Assembly (NCBI GenBank): GCA_963830565.1
Contig: CAWHMO010000005.1
Coordinates: forward strand, 248,001 to 312,000
Reading direction: 5' to 3'
DNA: 64,000 nt
Source: DATFDN01 sp963830565
GTDB lineage: Bacteria > Pseudomonadota > Alphaproteobacteria > Acetobacterales > Acetobacteraceae
Below the pieces are notes generated by a model. The model was not told the DNA's origin. It worked only from the letters and a program-made list of their open reading frames with translations, and did not search any database. Position 1 is the stretch's first letter. Each line of letters begins with the position of its first letter. Made by a program: the position numbers and the translations under genes. This document shows, in pieces, positions 53,468 through 62,815 of this stretch.

Positions 53468-55954
53468 ATGTTGCCGCCCCCCTTCGCGGCCTGGTTCGCC
53501 GCCCGCTTCTGGCGACCCCGCCCGCACCAGCTTGCGATGGTCGATGCCGCGCGCGCCGGCGAAAGCGTGCTGCTTATCGCCCCGACCGGGGGCGGCAAGA
53601 CGCTGGCCGGCTTCCTGCCGAGCCTGATCGATCTGGCCGCGAGGCCGCGTCCCGGCCTGCACACGCTCTATGTGAGCCCCCTCAAGGCATTGGCGACCGA
53701 CATCGCGCGCAATCTGATGCGCCCGGTCGAGGAGATGGCCCTGCCTATCAGGATCGAGACACGCACTGGCGACACGCCCGCGAACCGTCGTGCCCGCCAA
53801 CGCGCCGCGCCGCCGCACATTCTGCTGACCACGCCCGAAAGCCTGGCGCTGCTGCTGTCGTTGCCGGACGCCTCCGAGTTGTTTGGCGGGCTTGCGATGC
53901 TGGTGGTCGACGAGGTCCACGCCCTCGCGGGCAGCAAGCGCGGGGACCAGTTGGCGCTCTGCGCGTCCCGTCTCGCAGCCCTCGCCCCCGGCCTGCGCCG
54001 GGTCGGGCTCTCGGCCACCGTGGCCCATCCCGAGGCGATCCGCGCCTATGTCGGTGCGGATCGCATCATCGAGGAGCCGGGCGGAGCCGTGCCCGAGCTC
54101 TCGGTAATGCTGCCCGAGGGCGAGCTGTCCTGGGCCGGCCATATGGGCATCGAGGCGGCCCCCGGAGTCATGGCGCGCATCCGGGCCGCCGGGCTGACGA
54201 TCGTGTTCGTCAACACGCGCGCCCAGGCCGAGCTGATATTCCAGGCGCTATGGCGCCTGAACGACCCGATGCTGCCGATCGCGCTGCATCACGGCAGCCT
54301 GGAGGTGGCGCAGCGCCGCAAGGTCGAGGCGGCGATGGCCGAGGGGCGGCTGCGCGCCGTGGTCGCCACCTCCTCGCTCGATCTCGGCATCGACTGGGGC
54401 GGGGTCGATCAGGTGATCCAGGTAGGCGCACCCAAAGGGGTCTCGCGGCTGCTGCAGCGGGTCGGGCGGGCCAATCACCGTATGGACGAGCCCTCGCGCG
54501 CCTTGCTCGTGCCGGCCAACCGGTTCGAGGTGCTGGAATGCGAGGCGGCGCTGGAGGGGGTGGCCGCACGGGCGCTGGACGGCGACCCACCGCGGCCGGG
54601 CGGGCTGGACGTGCTCGCCCAGCATCTGCTCGGCCTGGCCTGCGCCGGGCCGTTCCACCCCGACGCGGCGTACGCGGAGGTGCGCCGCGCCGCGCCCTAC
54701 GCCGCGCTGTCGCGGCGCGACTTCGACGACGTGCTGGCGTTCGTGGAGAACGGCGGCTATGCGCTCGGCGCCTATGAGCGCTACCGCAAGCTGTTTCGCG
54801 ATTCCCAGGGCATGGTGCATGTCCGCTCGGCCCGCGTCGCGCGCCAGCACCGCATGAACATCGGCACCATCGTCGAGGCGCCGCTGATCAAAGTGCGGCT
54901 CGCCGGCAGGCGCGGGCCGGGGCCGGTCTTGGGCGAGGTCGAGGAGTATTTCGTCTCGCTGCTGCGCCCCGGCGACACGTTCATGTTCGCCGGCCGCCTG
55001 CTGCGCTTCCTGCGCCTGCGCGAGACCTGGATGGAGGCGGCGGAGGGCGGGCAGGGCGAGCCGATGGTCCCGGCCTATGCGGGCGGGCGGCTGCCGCTGA
55101 CCACGCATCTCGCCGATCGCGTGCGCGCGCTGTTGCAGGACCCGGCGCGATGGGACGCCTTCCCCGCGGGGGTGCGCGACTGGCTTCGCCTGCAGCGCGC
55201 CCGCTCGCGCCTGCCCGGACGACGCGACCTGCTGATCGAGACCTTCCCACGCCGTGGACGGTGGTACCTGGTCGCCTATTGCTTCGAGGGACGCAACGCC
55301 CACCAGACCTTGGGGATGCTGGTCACCAAGCGCATGGAGCGCGCCGGCATGGCGCCACTGGGGTTCGTCGCCACCGACTACGTGCTCGGCGTATGGTCGG
55401 CGAACCAGCCGACGGATGTAGCGGCGCTGTTCGACCAGGACATGCTGGGCGATGATCTGGAGGCGTGGATGGCGGACAGCTCCATGCTGCGGCGCACGTT
55501 CCGCAACGTCGCGGTGATCGCCGGGCTGATCGAGCGCCACCATCCTGGGGCGGAGAAGAACCGCAGGCAGGTGACGGTGAACAGCGATCTCATCTACGAC
55601 GTGCTGCGCCGGCATCAGCCGGACCATGTGCTGTTGCGCGCGACGCGGGCGGACGCCGCCTCCGGGATGATCGACCTCGGGCGGGTAGCGGGGATGCTGG
55701 CGCGGGTGCGTGGGCGGATCGTGCACATGGCGCTGTCGCGGGTCTCCCCGTTGGCCGTGCCGGTGCTGCTCGACATCGGGCGGGAGAGCGTGCGCTCGGC
55801 CGAGGACGAGGACGCGTTGCTGGCCGAGGCCGAGGCGATCGTGGCCGAGGCGATGGGCACCGCCGAGCCGCCGGCCGCTCGGGTGCCGCTCGTGCATCGC
55901 GCCAATGTCGCGCGCCGCCAGCGGGGACGCGACCTGTTCGAGCAACCCGCATGA
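53468..55954 (+). CDS. Ligase-associated Lhr-type DEXH helicase
   Basis: The 828-residue SF2 helicase has motif I LIAPTGGGKTLAGFLP, motif Ia YVSPLKALA, motif II VVDEVHAL, motif III LSATVAHPE, motif V ATSSLDLGIDWGGVDQVIQ and motif VI RVGRANHR. The winged-helix and Lhr core C-terminal region follow, with VLGEVEEYFVSLLRPGD. It matches the bacterial Lhr-core type found with ATP-dependent DNA ligase, an exonuclease and PdeM. Here only PdeM is next to it, overlapping by four bases (ATGA). Confidence 0.92.
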   Translation: MLPPPFAAWFAARFWRPRPHQLAMVDAARAGESVLLIAPTGGGKTLAGFLPSLIDLAARPRPGLHTLYVSPLKALATDIARNLMRPVEEMALPIRIETRTGDTPANRRARQRAAPPHILLTTPESLALLLSLPDASELFGGLAMLVVDEVHALAGSKRGDQLALCASRLAALAPGLRRVGLSATVAHPEAIRAYVGADRIIEEPGGAVPELSVMLPEGELSWAGHMGIEAAPGVMARIRAAGLTIVFVNTRAQAELIFQALWRLNDPMLPIALHHGSLEVAQRRKVEAAMAEGRLRAVVATSSLDLGIDWGGVDQVIQVGAPKGVSRLLQRVGRANHRMDEPSRALLVPANRFEVLECEAALEGVAARALDGDPPRPGGLDVLAQHLLGLACAGPFHPDAAYAEVRRAAPYAALSRRDFDDVLAFVENGGYALGAYERYRKLFRDSQGMVHVRSARVARQHRMNIGTIVEAPLIKVRLAGRRGPGPVLGEVEEYFVSLLRPGDTFMFAGRLLRFLRLRETWMEAAEGGQGEPMVPAYAGGRLPLTTHLADRVRALLQDPARWDAFPAGVRDWLRLQRARSRLPGRRDLLIETFPRRGRWYLVAYCFEGRNAHQTLGMLVTKRMERAGMAPLGFVATDYVLGVWSANQPTDVAALFDQDMLGDDLEAWMADSSMLRRTFRNVAVIAGLIERHHPGAEKNRRQVTVNSDLIYDVLRRHQPDHVLLRATRADAASGMIDLGRVAGMLARVRGRIVHMALSRVSPLAVPVLLDIGRESVRSAEDEDALLAEAEAIVAEAMGTAEPPAARVPLVHRANVARRQRGRDLFEQPA

Positions 55955-56616
55955 CGGCGGCCCTGCTGCACTTGGCCGGCGAGCGGCTGATGCTCGATCC
56001 GGCGGGCGCGCTCTTCTGGCCGGCGCAAGACCTGCTTGCCGTCTCCGACCTGCATCTGGAGAAAGGCTCGTCCTATGCACGGCGCGGGATGCTGCTGCCG
56101 CCCTGGGACACGCGGGCGACGATCGACCGGCTGGTGCTGCTGGTGCGGCACTGGCGCCCGCGCATCCTGGTGGCACTCGGCGACTCGTTCCACGACACCG
56201 GCGGGGCAGGCCGGTTGCCCGGCGCCGAGGCGGCCCGCCTCCGTGCCATCGCCGCCGCGCTGCGGCTGGTCTGGGTGCGGGGCAATCATGACCCTGCGCC
56301 GCCCGAGGGCCTGGGCGGCGAATCGGTCGAGACCTTCGCGGCCGGGCCGCTGGTGTTCCGCCACCAGGCCGAGCCCCGCGCAGCGACCGGAGAGGTGAGC
56401 GGGCACTTCCATCCCAAGGCGGCGGTGCCTGCGCGCGGCACCGCCGTGTGCCGGCCCTGCTTCGTCGCTGACGCGCGGCGGATCGTGATGCCGGCGTTCG
56501 GCGCCTACACCGGTGGGCTTGACGTGGCCGACCCCGCGATCTCGCGCTTGTTCCCGCGCGGCGGGCGCATATTCCTGCTCGGGCGCGAGCGGGTGTTCAG
56601 CTTCGCGCTGGGGTGA
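55951..56616 (+). CDS. pdeM: Ligase-associated metallophosphoesterase/DNA endonuclease PdeM
   Basis: The 221-residue calcineurin-like phosphoesterase has all metal motifs: SDLHLEKGSSYARRG (DxH), LVALGDSFHD (GDxxH/D), VWVRGNHDP (GNHD), and VSGHFHPKA (GHxH). LEKGSSYARRG is typical of the PdeM group. It begins inside the helicase stop codon, so both proteins are co-expressed for DNA repair. The ligase and exonuclease partners are not in the window. Confidence 0.92.
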   Translation: MTAALLHLAGERLMLDPAGALFWPAQDLLAVSDLHLEKGSSYARRGMLLPPWDTRATIDRLVLLVRHWRPRILVALGDSFHDTGGAGRLPGAEAARLRAIAAALRLVWVRGNHDPAPPEGLGGESVETFAAGPLVFRHQAEPRAATGEVSGHFHPKAAVPARGTAVCRPCFVADARRIVMPAFGAYTGGLDVADPAISRLFPRGGRIFLLGRERVFSFALG

Positions 56617-56654
56617 CGCGCGGCTAAGCTTCGGCGTCAGCCGGAGGAGACGTC

Positions 56655-57107
56655 ATGCGGCCCGCGCTTCGCGTTGCTACAATTGTCCTGGTCCTGTCCG
56701 CCATCGCACCGTTCAAGCTCCAATCGGCTCCCGAGCCGGCGCCACATCGCATGGTGATCCACGTCAACAGCCCGACGCGGGAGACCATGGTCGAGGCACT
56801 GAACAACGCCAGCAACGTGATCGAGGCCTACCGCGCGCATGGCAGCGCAGCCGCGATCGAGATTGTGGCCAACGGGCGCGGCGTGACGATGTTCGTCAAC
56901 GGCATGTCGCCGGTTGGCAGCGAAGTCGCGGCGTTCCATGCCCGCTATCCGGATATCACCTTCGACGCCTGCGCCATCTCGCTGGCCGCGACGGGAAAGG
57001 CGCTCAACCGCAAGCTTGAGGTGATGCCGGAAGCGCGCACCATTCCTTCAGGCGCGGTTCGCATCCTGGAACTGGAAGAACAGCATTGGGCGTATCTGAA
57101 GCCATAG
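56655..57107 (+). CDS. Exported DsrE-family protein
   Basis: The 150-residue protein has an N-terminal hydrophobic signal or anchor (residues 5-22) and a DsrE-like fold: HRMVIHVNSPTRETMVEALNNASNVIEAY, IEIVANGRGVTMFVNG and ITFDACAISLAATGK, including a conserved Cys in the DACAIS strand. DsrE proteins carry sulfur or have unknown periplasmic roles. A palindromic element follows 10 bases after its stop. Confidence 0.78.
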   Translation: MRPALRVATIVLVLSAIAPFKLQSAPEPAPHRMVIHVNSPTRETMVEALNNASNVIEAYRAHGSAAAIEIVANGRGVTMFVNGMSPVGSEVAAFHARYPDITFDACAISLAATGKALNRKLEVMPEARTIPSGAVRILELEEQHWAYLKP

Positions 57108-57116
57108 GAATCCCGC

Positions 57117-57147
57117 CGTCATGCCAGTGACAAGCACAGGCATGACG
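57117..57147. terminator. Palindrome between convergent genes, possible bidirectional terminator/repeat
   Basis: CGTCATGCC and GGCATGACG pair perfectly, with GTG/CAC continuing the stem across one A-A mismatch and an ACAAG loop. The inner GTG-ACAAG-CAC matches the second unit of the repeat at 23289. Located between the convergent DsrE and binding-protein genes, it may act as a terminator on both strands. Confidence 0.5.
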
Positions 57148-57154
57148 CTGGATG

Positions 57155-58382
57155 TCATCCATTCTTGACCAACGGGCACTTCGACTCCGAGAGCGGCTGG
57201 AAGGCCTGGTCGCCCGGAATGGTTGCGACCAGCTTGTAGGTGTCCCACGGGGATTTCGATTCGGCAGGCGTCTTGACCTGGAACAGATACAGGTCGTGGA
57301 CCATCAGCCCATCCGGACGGATATGCCCGTTATGGGCGAAAAAGTCGTCGATCGGGGTGTTGCGCATGGCGCGCATCACCGGTGCGGTGTCCGTGGTCCC
57401 CGCGGCTTGCACGGCCTTCAGGTAGTGCAGCGTCGAGGAATACACCCCGGCCTGGGACATGTTCGGCATCTTGTGCAGCCGGTCGAAGAAGCGCTTCGAC
57501 CATTGCCGCGAGCCGTCGTTGAGATCCCAGTAGAATGCCGATGTCAGCATCATGCCGTGGGTGGCCTGCAGCCCGAGGCTGTGGACGTCGTTGATGTAGA
57601 CCAGCAGGCCAGTGAGCTTCTGCCCGCCCTGATTGAGGCCGAACTCGGTCGCCTGCTTGATGGCGTTGATCAGGTCATTGCCGGCCAGCGCGAAAGCGAC
57701 CACCTGCGACTTCGATTGCTGCGCCTGGAGCAGGTAGGACGAGTAGTCCGACGTGGCGATCGGCGCCAGGGCGTCGCCCAGGAACTCGGCCGCCCTCGGC
57801 CTTGACCACGGAGGACGTATCCGCTTCGAGCTGGTGGCCAAAGGTGTAGTCCGCGGTCAGGAAGAACCAGGATTTGCCGCCCTGTTCGACCACGGTCTTT
57901 CCGGTCGTGTGGGCAAGCGCGTAGGTGTTGTAGGCGTAGTGGACCGCCGTGGGGATGCAGGCCTCGTTGGTGATGCTGGTCGCACCGGGTCCGCTCATCA
58001 TGATGATCTTGTTTTCGGTCTTCGCCACGCTCATCGCCGACAGTGCGGGACTGGAGGCGGCAACGTCCATCAGCGCGGTGACATGATCGACGTCGAACCA
58101 CTTGCGCGCGATCGAGGCGGCGATGTCGGGCTTGTTCTGGTGATCGGCGACGAGCACCTGGATCGGCCGCCCGAGAACCTTGCCACCGAAATCCTCCACC
58201 GCCATCCGCGCCGCCGCCTCGCTCCCGGCCCCGGTCACGTCGGAATAGACGCTCGACATGTCGAGGATGAGGCCGAGCTTGATCGGCTCCCCGGAGGGCG
58301 CGGCCGATTGCTGGGCCATGGCAGTTCCCGAGACGGCAAGCGACAGGGAGAGTGCGGCAAGGGCGGCGGCAAACGTTTTCAT
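57155..58382 (-). CDS. Branched-chain amino acid-type ABC binding protein, apparent frameshift near 57793
   Basis: The periplasmic protein begins MKTFAAALAALSLSLAVSGTAMAQ (signal peptide). The type I binding fold follows: IKLGLILDMSSVYSDVTG, RPIQVLVADHQNKPDIA, CIPTAVHYAYNTYALA and WFFLTADYTFGHQLE. The frame breaks after VVKAEGG. One base out of phase it continues GDALAPIATSDYSSYLLQAQQSK to the C-terminus CPLVKNG. A single extra base near 57790-57797 accounts for it. It is similar in type to LivK but far from the liv genes. The ATG at 58382 has AGGAGGGG upstream. Confidence 0.85.
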
Positions 58383-58440
58383 CACCCCTCCTACCGCGCC
58401 AGGGGGCATTCCGGAAGGGGAGGCGGCTGGGAGTGCCCGG

Positions 58441-58647
58441 TCACCCAAGCTCGATCTCACCTTCGATCACGTGCGTCAGGTTCACCTCGCTGACCTCAAG
58501 CGTCATCTTGGCCCGTAGCTTCCGGCCGCTCTGAAGATGCCCAGCCTGGATTCCATCCCGGACGGCCTTCTCGATCTCGCGTTGCGAGGTGACCCCGACC
58601 TCCTTGAGGAACCTGCGGATCGACAGATTTAGCTTGTCGTCGTCCAT
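58441..58647 (-). CDS. DUF6494 family small protein
   Basis: The 68-residue protein reads MDDDKLNLSIRRFLKEVGVTSQREIEKAVRDGI and then GHLQSGRKLRAKMTLEVSEVNL, the full family pattern. It is a small acidic cytosolic protein of unknown role found widely in Alphaproteobacteria. It lies between phoB (13 bases upstream on the same strand) and the binding-protein gene, so it may be carried on the phoB transcript. Confidence 0.82.
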   Translation of the reverse strand: MDDDKLNLSIRRFLKEVGVTSQREIEKAVRDGIQAGHLQSGRKLRAKMTLEVSEVNLTHVIEGEIELG

Positions 58648-58660
58648 GTGCGCTTCCCTG

Positions 58661-59377
58661 CTACTGCGGTTCGGTGTCCAGCGCGTATCCCGCGGCGCGA
58701 ACGGTGCGGATCACATCCAGCTCGCCCTCGGCATTGATCGCCTTGCGCAGCCTGCGGATGTGGACATCCACGGTGCGCGGCTCCACGTGGATGTCGCGGC
58801 CCCAGACCGCGTCCAGCACCTCCTCTCGGGCGAATACCCGGCGCGGGTGCTGCATGAAGAACTCGAGCAGCCGGAACTCGGTCGGGCCGAGGTGGATAGG
58901 CCGATCGTTTCGCATGACCCGGTGCGCCGCGAGGTCCATACTGATGTCATGGAAGGTGAGCTGGCCCTTGGCCGGCATGCCGGCCGAGCGGCGCAGCAGG
59001 GCGCGCATGCGCGCGAACAGCGCGTCCATGCTGAACGGCTTGGCGATATAGTCGTCCGCGCCTGTGTTCAGCCCGCGCACCGCATCCTGCTCCTCGGCGC
59101 GTGCCGTGACCATGATGACGGGCAAATCGCGCGTGTCGGGGCGGCGGCGGATCTGGCGGCAGACCTCCAGCCCCGACATCAATGGCAGCATCCAGTCCAG
59201 CAGCACCAGGTCGGGCTGCGTCTTGGCAATGCGGGTCAAGGCTTCCTGTCCGTCGGCGGCCTCCTCGACCCGGAAGCCCTGCTTCTCGAGGTTGTAGCGC
59301 AGCATCGTCGCCAGCGCCGCCTCGTCCTCCACCACCAGGACCAGCGGCTTCGACAGGCTCGCAAACGCTTCGGGCAC
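58661..59377 (-). CDS. phoB: Phosphate regulon response regulator PhoB
   Basis: The 238-residue OmpR-family regulator has a receiver domain with acidic pocket VEDEAA, the phospho-acceptor Asp in LVLLDWMLP (about residue 59), the Thr-Ala in VTARAEEQDAV and the Lys in YIAKPFS. The winged-helix domain shows LGPTEFRLLEFFMQHPRRVFAREEVLDAVWG and VDVHIRRLRKAI. It binds Pho boxes when phosphate is scarce. It follows phoU after 8 bases. phoR is not seen. Confidence 0.95.
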   Translation of the reverse strand: MPEAFASLSKPLVLVVEDEAALATMLRYNLEKQGFRVEEAADGQEALTRIAKTQPDLVLLDWMLPLMSGLEVCRQIRRRPDTRDLPVIMVTARAEEQDAVRGLNTGADDYIAKPFSMDALFARMRALLRRSAGMPAKGQLTFHDISMDLAAHRVMRNDRPIHLGPTEFRLLEFFMQHPRRVFAREEVLDAVWGRDIHVEPRTVDVHIRRLRKAINAEGELDVIRTVRAAGYALDTEPQ

Positions 59378-59385
59378 GGAAGCTC

Positions 59386-60105
59386 CTATTCGCGCGGGCG
59401 GATAACTGCGTAGGGCGAGGTGTCGCCCTTAGGGCGTGTGTCGGGCAGCACCTCACCCGTCACCGCGTAATAGATCGTCTCGGCGATGTTGGTCGCGTGG
59501 TCGCCGATCCGCTCCAGGTTCTTGGCGATGAACAGCAGGTGCGTGCAGGGCGTGATGTTGCGCGCATCCTCCATCATGTAGGTGATGAGTTCGCGGAAGA
59601 TGGCGGTGTAGAGGTCGTCCACCATCTGGTCCGACCGCCAGACCTCGATCGCCTTGTCGGTGTCGCGCTCGGCGAGGGCGTCGATCACCGTCTTGAGCTC
59701 CTCCTGCACGAGGCGCGCCATGTTGGCGATGGCGGCGAGCGAGTAAGGAAGCGAGAACTGTGCCAGCACGATGCTGCGCTTGGCGACGTTGGCGGCGTAG
59801 TCGCCGACCCGCTCCAGATCGCCGGTGATCTTCAGGGCGGCGACGATCAGGCGCAGATCCGCCGCCATCGGCTGGCGCAGCGCCAGCATGCGGATGACGA
59901 ACTGCTCGACTTCCCGCTCCAGCGCATCGACGCGCGGGTCGGCCTCCACGGCATGGGTGGCGGCGGTGGTGTCGCGGCTCATGATCGCTTGGGCGGCCAG
60001 CGCGACTTGGCTCTCGACGATGCCGCCCATCTCGATCATGAGATCGCGGAGATGCGCGAGTTCCTGGTCGAAGCTCCTGACGACGTGCTGCGCGGCGTCG
60101 CTCAT
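59386..60105 (-). CDS. phoU: Phosphate transport system regulator PhoU
   Basis: The 239-residue helical protein consists of two PhoU repeats with their metal-cluster motifs (residues 75-105, ADLRLIVAALKITGDLERVGDYAANVAKR; and about 180-210, LLFIAKNLERIGDHATNIAE). It damps PhoR signalling and controls the Pst transporter. The start ATG is at 60103-60105, 14 bases after the pstB stop. Upstream of this ATG the open frame continues into pstB DNA in the wrong frame because of the pstB frameshift. Confidence 0.95.
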   Translation of the reverse strand: MSDAAQHVVRSFDQELAHLRDLMIEMGGIVESQVALAAQAIMSRDTTAATHAVEADPRVDALEREVEQFVIRMLALRQPMAADLRLIVAALKITGDLERVGDYAANVAKRSIVLAQFSLPYSLAAIANMARLVQEELKTVIDALAERDTDKAIEVWRSDQMVDDLYTAIFRELITYMMEDARNITPCTHLLFIAKNLERIGDHATNIAETIYYAVTGEVLPDTRPKGDTSPYAVIRPRE

Positions 60106-60119
60106 GCGCGCTCTCCTGC

Positions 60120-60969
60120 TCAGCCGAACCGGCCGGTGATGTAGTCCTGTGTGCGCCGCTCGCGGGGGGCGGTGAACATCTGCGCCGCGGGCGCGACCTC
60201 GACCAGCTCGCCGAGATAGAAGAACGCCACCTGATCGGCGACGCGGGCAGCCTGCTGCATGTTGTGGGTCACCAGGGCAATGGTGAAATCCTTTTTCAGC
60301 TCGTCGAACAGCTCCTCCACTTTCAGCGTGCTGATCGGGTCGAGCGCGCTGGTCGGCTCGTCGAACAGGATTACCTCCGGTCGGATCGCGATGGTGCGCG
60401 CGATCACCAAGCGCTGCTGCTGCCCGCCCGACAGGCTCAGCGCCGAGTTGCCGAGGCGGTCCTTCACCTCGTTCCAGAGTGCGGCGCGGGTTAGCGCCCA
60501 CTCGACACGCTCCTCCATGCGCGGCTTCGACAGGCGCTCGTGCAGGCGCACGCCGAAGGCGATATTCTCGTAGATCGTCATGGGGAACGGCGTGGGCTTC
60601 TGGAACACCATGCCGATCCGTGACCGCAGCTCGTTCACGTCCACATCCGGGGCGATCAGAATTCTGGCCATCCATCATGACCTCGCCCGTTGCGCGCTGG
60701 CCGGGATAGAGGTCATACATCCGGTTCAGCACGCGCAGCAGCGTCGACTTGCCGCAGCCGGAAGGGCCGATCAGGCCGGTAATGCGTCGGTCCGGCAGAT
60801 CGAGGTTGATCGACTTCAGCGCCCGCGTATCGCCGTAGAAGAAATCGAGGTTGCGGATGCTGATTCGTGGCGCCGTCGCGACGCCTTCGCCGGCTCTCGC
60901 CGTGGAGAGCAGCGGAGATCTCCGGGCCGGATTGACCGGACTGCTCTGGGTCTCACTGGCCAACCCCAT
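60120..60969 (-). CDS. pstB: Phosphate ABC transporter ATPase PstB, apparent frameshift near 60662
   Basis: PstB energises phosphate uptake through PstCA. The N-terminal part (ISIRNLDFFYGDTRALKSINLDL, Walker A GPSGCGKST, RVLNRMYDLYPGQRATGEVMMDGQN) is in one frame. The rest (VDVNELRSRIGMVFQKPTPFP, signature LSGGQQQRLVIARTI, Walker B ILFDEPTSALDP, HNMQQAARVAD) is one base out of phase. The break lies at about 60659-60666. Everything else is intact, so a sequencing error is likely. pstS, pstC and pstA are not upstream, which is unusual. Confidence 0.88.
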
Positions 60970-61072
60970 GCCTTCCCCTTCTGCGGGCTACCATCCGGGA
61001 GGTTCTAGAGGCGGGTCGCGACGCCTGTGTTGCAGTTCCGAGAAGCTTTCGTGACAACGCGAACGCGCCGGC

Positions 61073-61862
61073 TCAGGCGGAAATCATGCGCCGCAGCGCC
61101 GCGCCACGGCTCTGCGCCGCGGCCATCATGAAGGACTGGTCGGCGCCCCCCAGGTTGAAGCGGCAGCCCGCGCGGATGTACCGCTCCATGATCTCCTCGA
61201 CGTAAATCCCACCCATCCCGGCGTGCTTGCCGGTGTTGCGGCAGGCGGCGACCACACGTTCATAGGCGCTGGCGACGCGGTCATGCGTGAACTCGCCGGG
61301 GATGCCCATCTCGAAGCAGAGATCGTTGGTGCCGATCAGCAGGACGTCGATGCCGGGCACGGCGGCGATGGCTTCCGCGTTCTCGATGGCGGTCGGCGTC
61401 TCCAGCATGACTACGGTCAGATTCGCTTCGTTCATCGCCGCCGCCGCATCGCCGAGCTTCAGCGCGCGCAGGCCGTGGTGCGGCCCGATGCCGCCGATGG
61501 AGCGATGGCCGATGGGCGGGAATTTCAGCCGCCGCACCACCTCGCGCGCCTCGTCGGCCGTATCGACGTGCGGGACGACAATGCCCAGCACGCCATTGTC
61601 AAGCAGGCGCGTGGCGATCGCATACTCGCCATTCGGCACCCGCGCGATCGGGGCGATGCCCGCGTCCAGCGCGGCGATGGCGATCTGCGCCGCCGCGTCG
61701 AGACCCAAGCGTGCCGTGCTCGCAATCGAGGAACAGCCAGTCATAGCCCGCCGCCTTCGCCGCGCCGGCGATCTCCACGCTGCGGACCAGCTTCACGGTA
61801 AAGCCGAGCGCGAGCTCGCCGGCTTCGAGCTTTTCACGGGCGGTGTTGCGCAGCGTGGTCAT
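61073..61862 (-). CDS. HpcH/HpaI aldolase family protein, apparent frameshift near 61705
   Basis: This is a class II pyruvate-type aldolase of about 262 residues. The first 50 residues (ALGFTVKLVRSVEIAGAAKAAGYDWLFLDCEHGTLG) are in one frame. One base out of phase it continues LDAAAQIAIAALDAG, IARVPNGEYAIATRLLD, GVLGIVVPHVDTADEAREVV, the metal Glu in VVMLETPTAIENAEAI, and GIDVLLIGTNDL. A GGG run at about 61704-61706 is the likely site. Members retro-aldol cleave hydroxy-oxo acids; the substrate is unknown. The PhyH gene lies 16 bases upstream on the same strand, so they probably form an operon. Confidence 0.85.
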
Positions 61863-61878
61863 GGGTTCCTCCTCCCTG

Positions 61879-62769
61879 CTATTCAGCGGCTTGGCGCGGC
61901 GCGTCCTTGGTTTCGAAGTAGCGGCTGCGCAGACCTTTCTGGTTCTCGTAAATCGAGCCCTGCTTGTCGGCCGGCGGCAGAGGCAGGCGCACCGGCACCG
62001 GCGCGAGCCGGGGGGCGAGCGTGGGGGACCCGGAGACCATCAAAGCGTCGAACGCCTCGATGCCGGCAGGAAAACCGAGCAGCGGCCACGCATTGGCAGC
62101 CCGGAACTGGAACAGCAGCAACCGGCGGTCGCGCGAAGAGGTGTTAGGCGCCGAGCCATGCACCGCGCGCACGTGATGGACGGTGATCGCGCCCGCCTTG
62201 CCGGTGAGCGGAATGGCCTTGGCGTAGTCCACCTCGCGGCGGGTCGGGTCCATGGCGCCGCAGAATTTGCCATCGGCGTGGTGATCATAGACCGGCCCGC
62301 GATGAGAGCCGGGCACGACCAGCAGCGGGCCGTTCTCGCATTCCATGTCGTCCATCATCACGCCGACAGCGGCCAGATCGTCGTTGGTGTGCGGGTAGAA
62401 GGCCCAATCCTGATGCCATTCCACCGCCGCGCCGAAATTCGCCGATTTCATATTCAGCTTGGCGGTGTCGAAGCGGATGTCCGGTCCCCAGAGATTTTGC
62501 AGCACCGCGACAATTCCCGGATGGCGAACCAGGTCGGCAAAGGCCGGATGGTGCAGATGCGGCGCCTTGATCCGCCGCACGCGCGGCATCTCCGGTGCGT
62601 GGCTGTCCTCGAGATCATAGATGGCATCGTGGGCGTTGACGCCGCGCGCGCGGTCCACGAACTCGTCGGTCACACGGCGCAGCCGGGCCACCTCCTCCCC
62701 GCTCAGCACGTCAGGGACGACGATGGCGCCGATCTCGCTGTACTCGTCGATCTGGGAGCGGGTGAGCAT
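61879..62769 (-). CDS. Phytanoyl-CoA dioxygenase (PhyH) family protein
   Basis: The 296-residue Fe(II)/2OG oxygenase starts MLTRSQIDEYSEIGAIVVPDVLSGEEVARL. The iron ligands are HxD in AVEWHQDWAFYP and the distal His in VHHVRAVHGSAPNTS, with a following Arg for 2OG. The ENGPLLVVPGSHRGPVYDH segment is typical. PhyH relatives hydroxylate many small molecules, including ectoine and alkaloid-like compounds. Pairing with the downstream HpcH/HpaI aldolase suggests a small catabolic operon in which hydroxylation precedes carbon-carbon cleavage, which is inference. Confidence 0.9.
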   Translation of the reverse strand: MLTRSQIDEYSEIGAIVVPDVLSGEEVARLRRVTDEFVDRARGVNAHDAIYDLEDSHAPEMPRVRRIKAPHLHHPAFADLVRHPGIVAVLQNLWGPDIRFDTAKLNMKSANFGAAVEWHQDWAFYPHTNDDLAAVGVMMDDMECENGPLLVVPGSHRGPVYDHHADGKFCGAMDPTRREVDYAKAIPLTGKAGAITVHHVRAVHGSAPNTSSRDRRLLLFQFRAANAWPLLGFPAGIEAFDALMVSGSPTLAPRLAPVPVRLPLPPADKQGSIYENQKGLRSRYFETKDAPRQAAE

Positions 62770-62815
62770 GGCGCGTCCTCCACCGGGAATAGCCGGCAAC
62801 GCTACCATCCGGTGC

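Noticed and set aside
60659..60666. Programmed +1 frameshifting in pstB
   Set aside because: There is no slippery CTT-TGA-like context or stop codon at the shift, and pstB is not known to use recoding; an indel is simpler.
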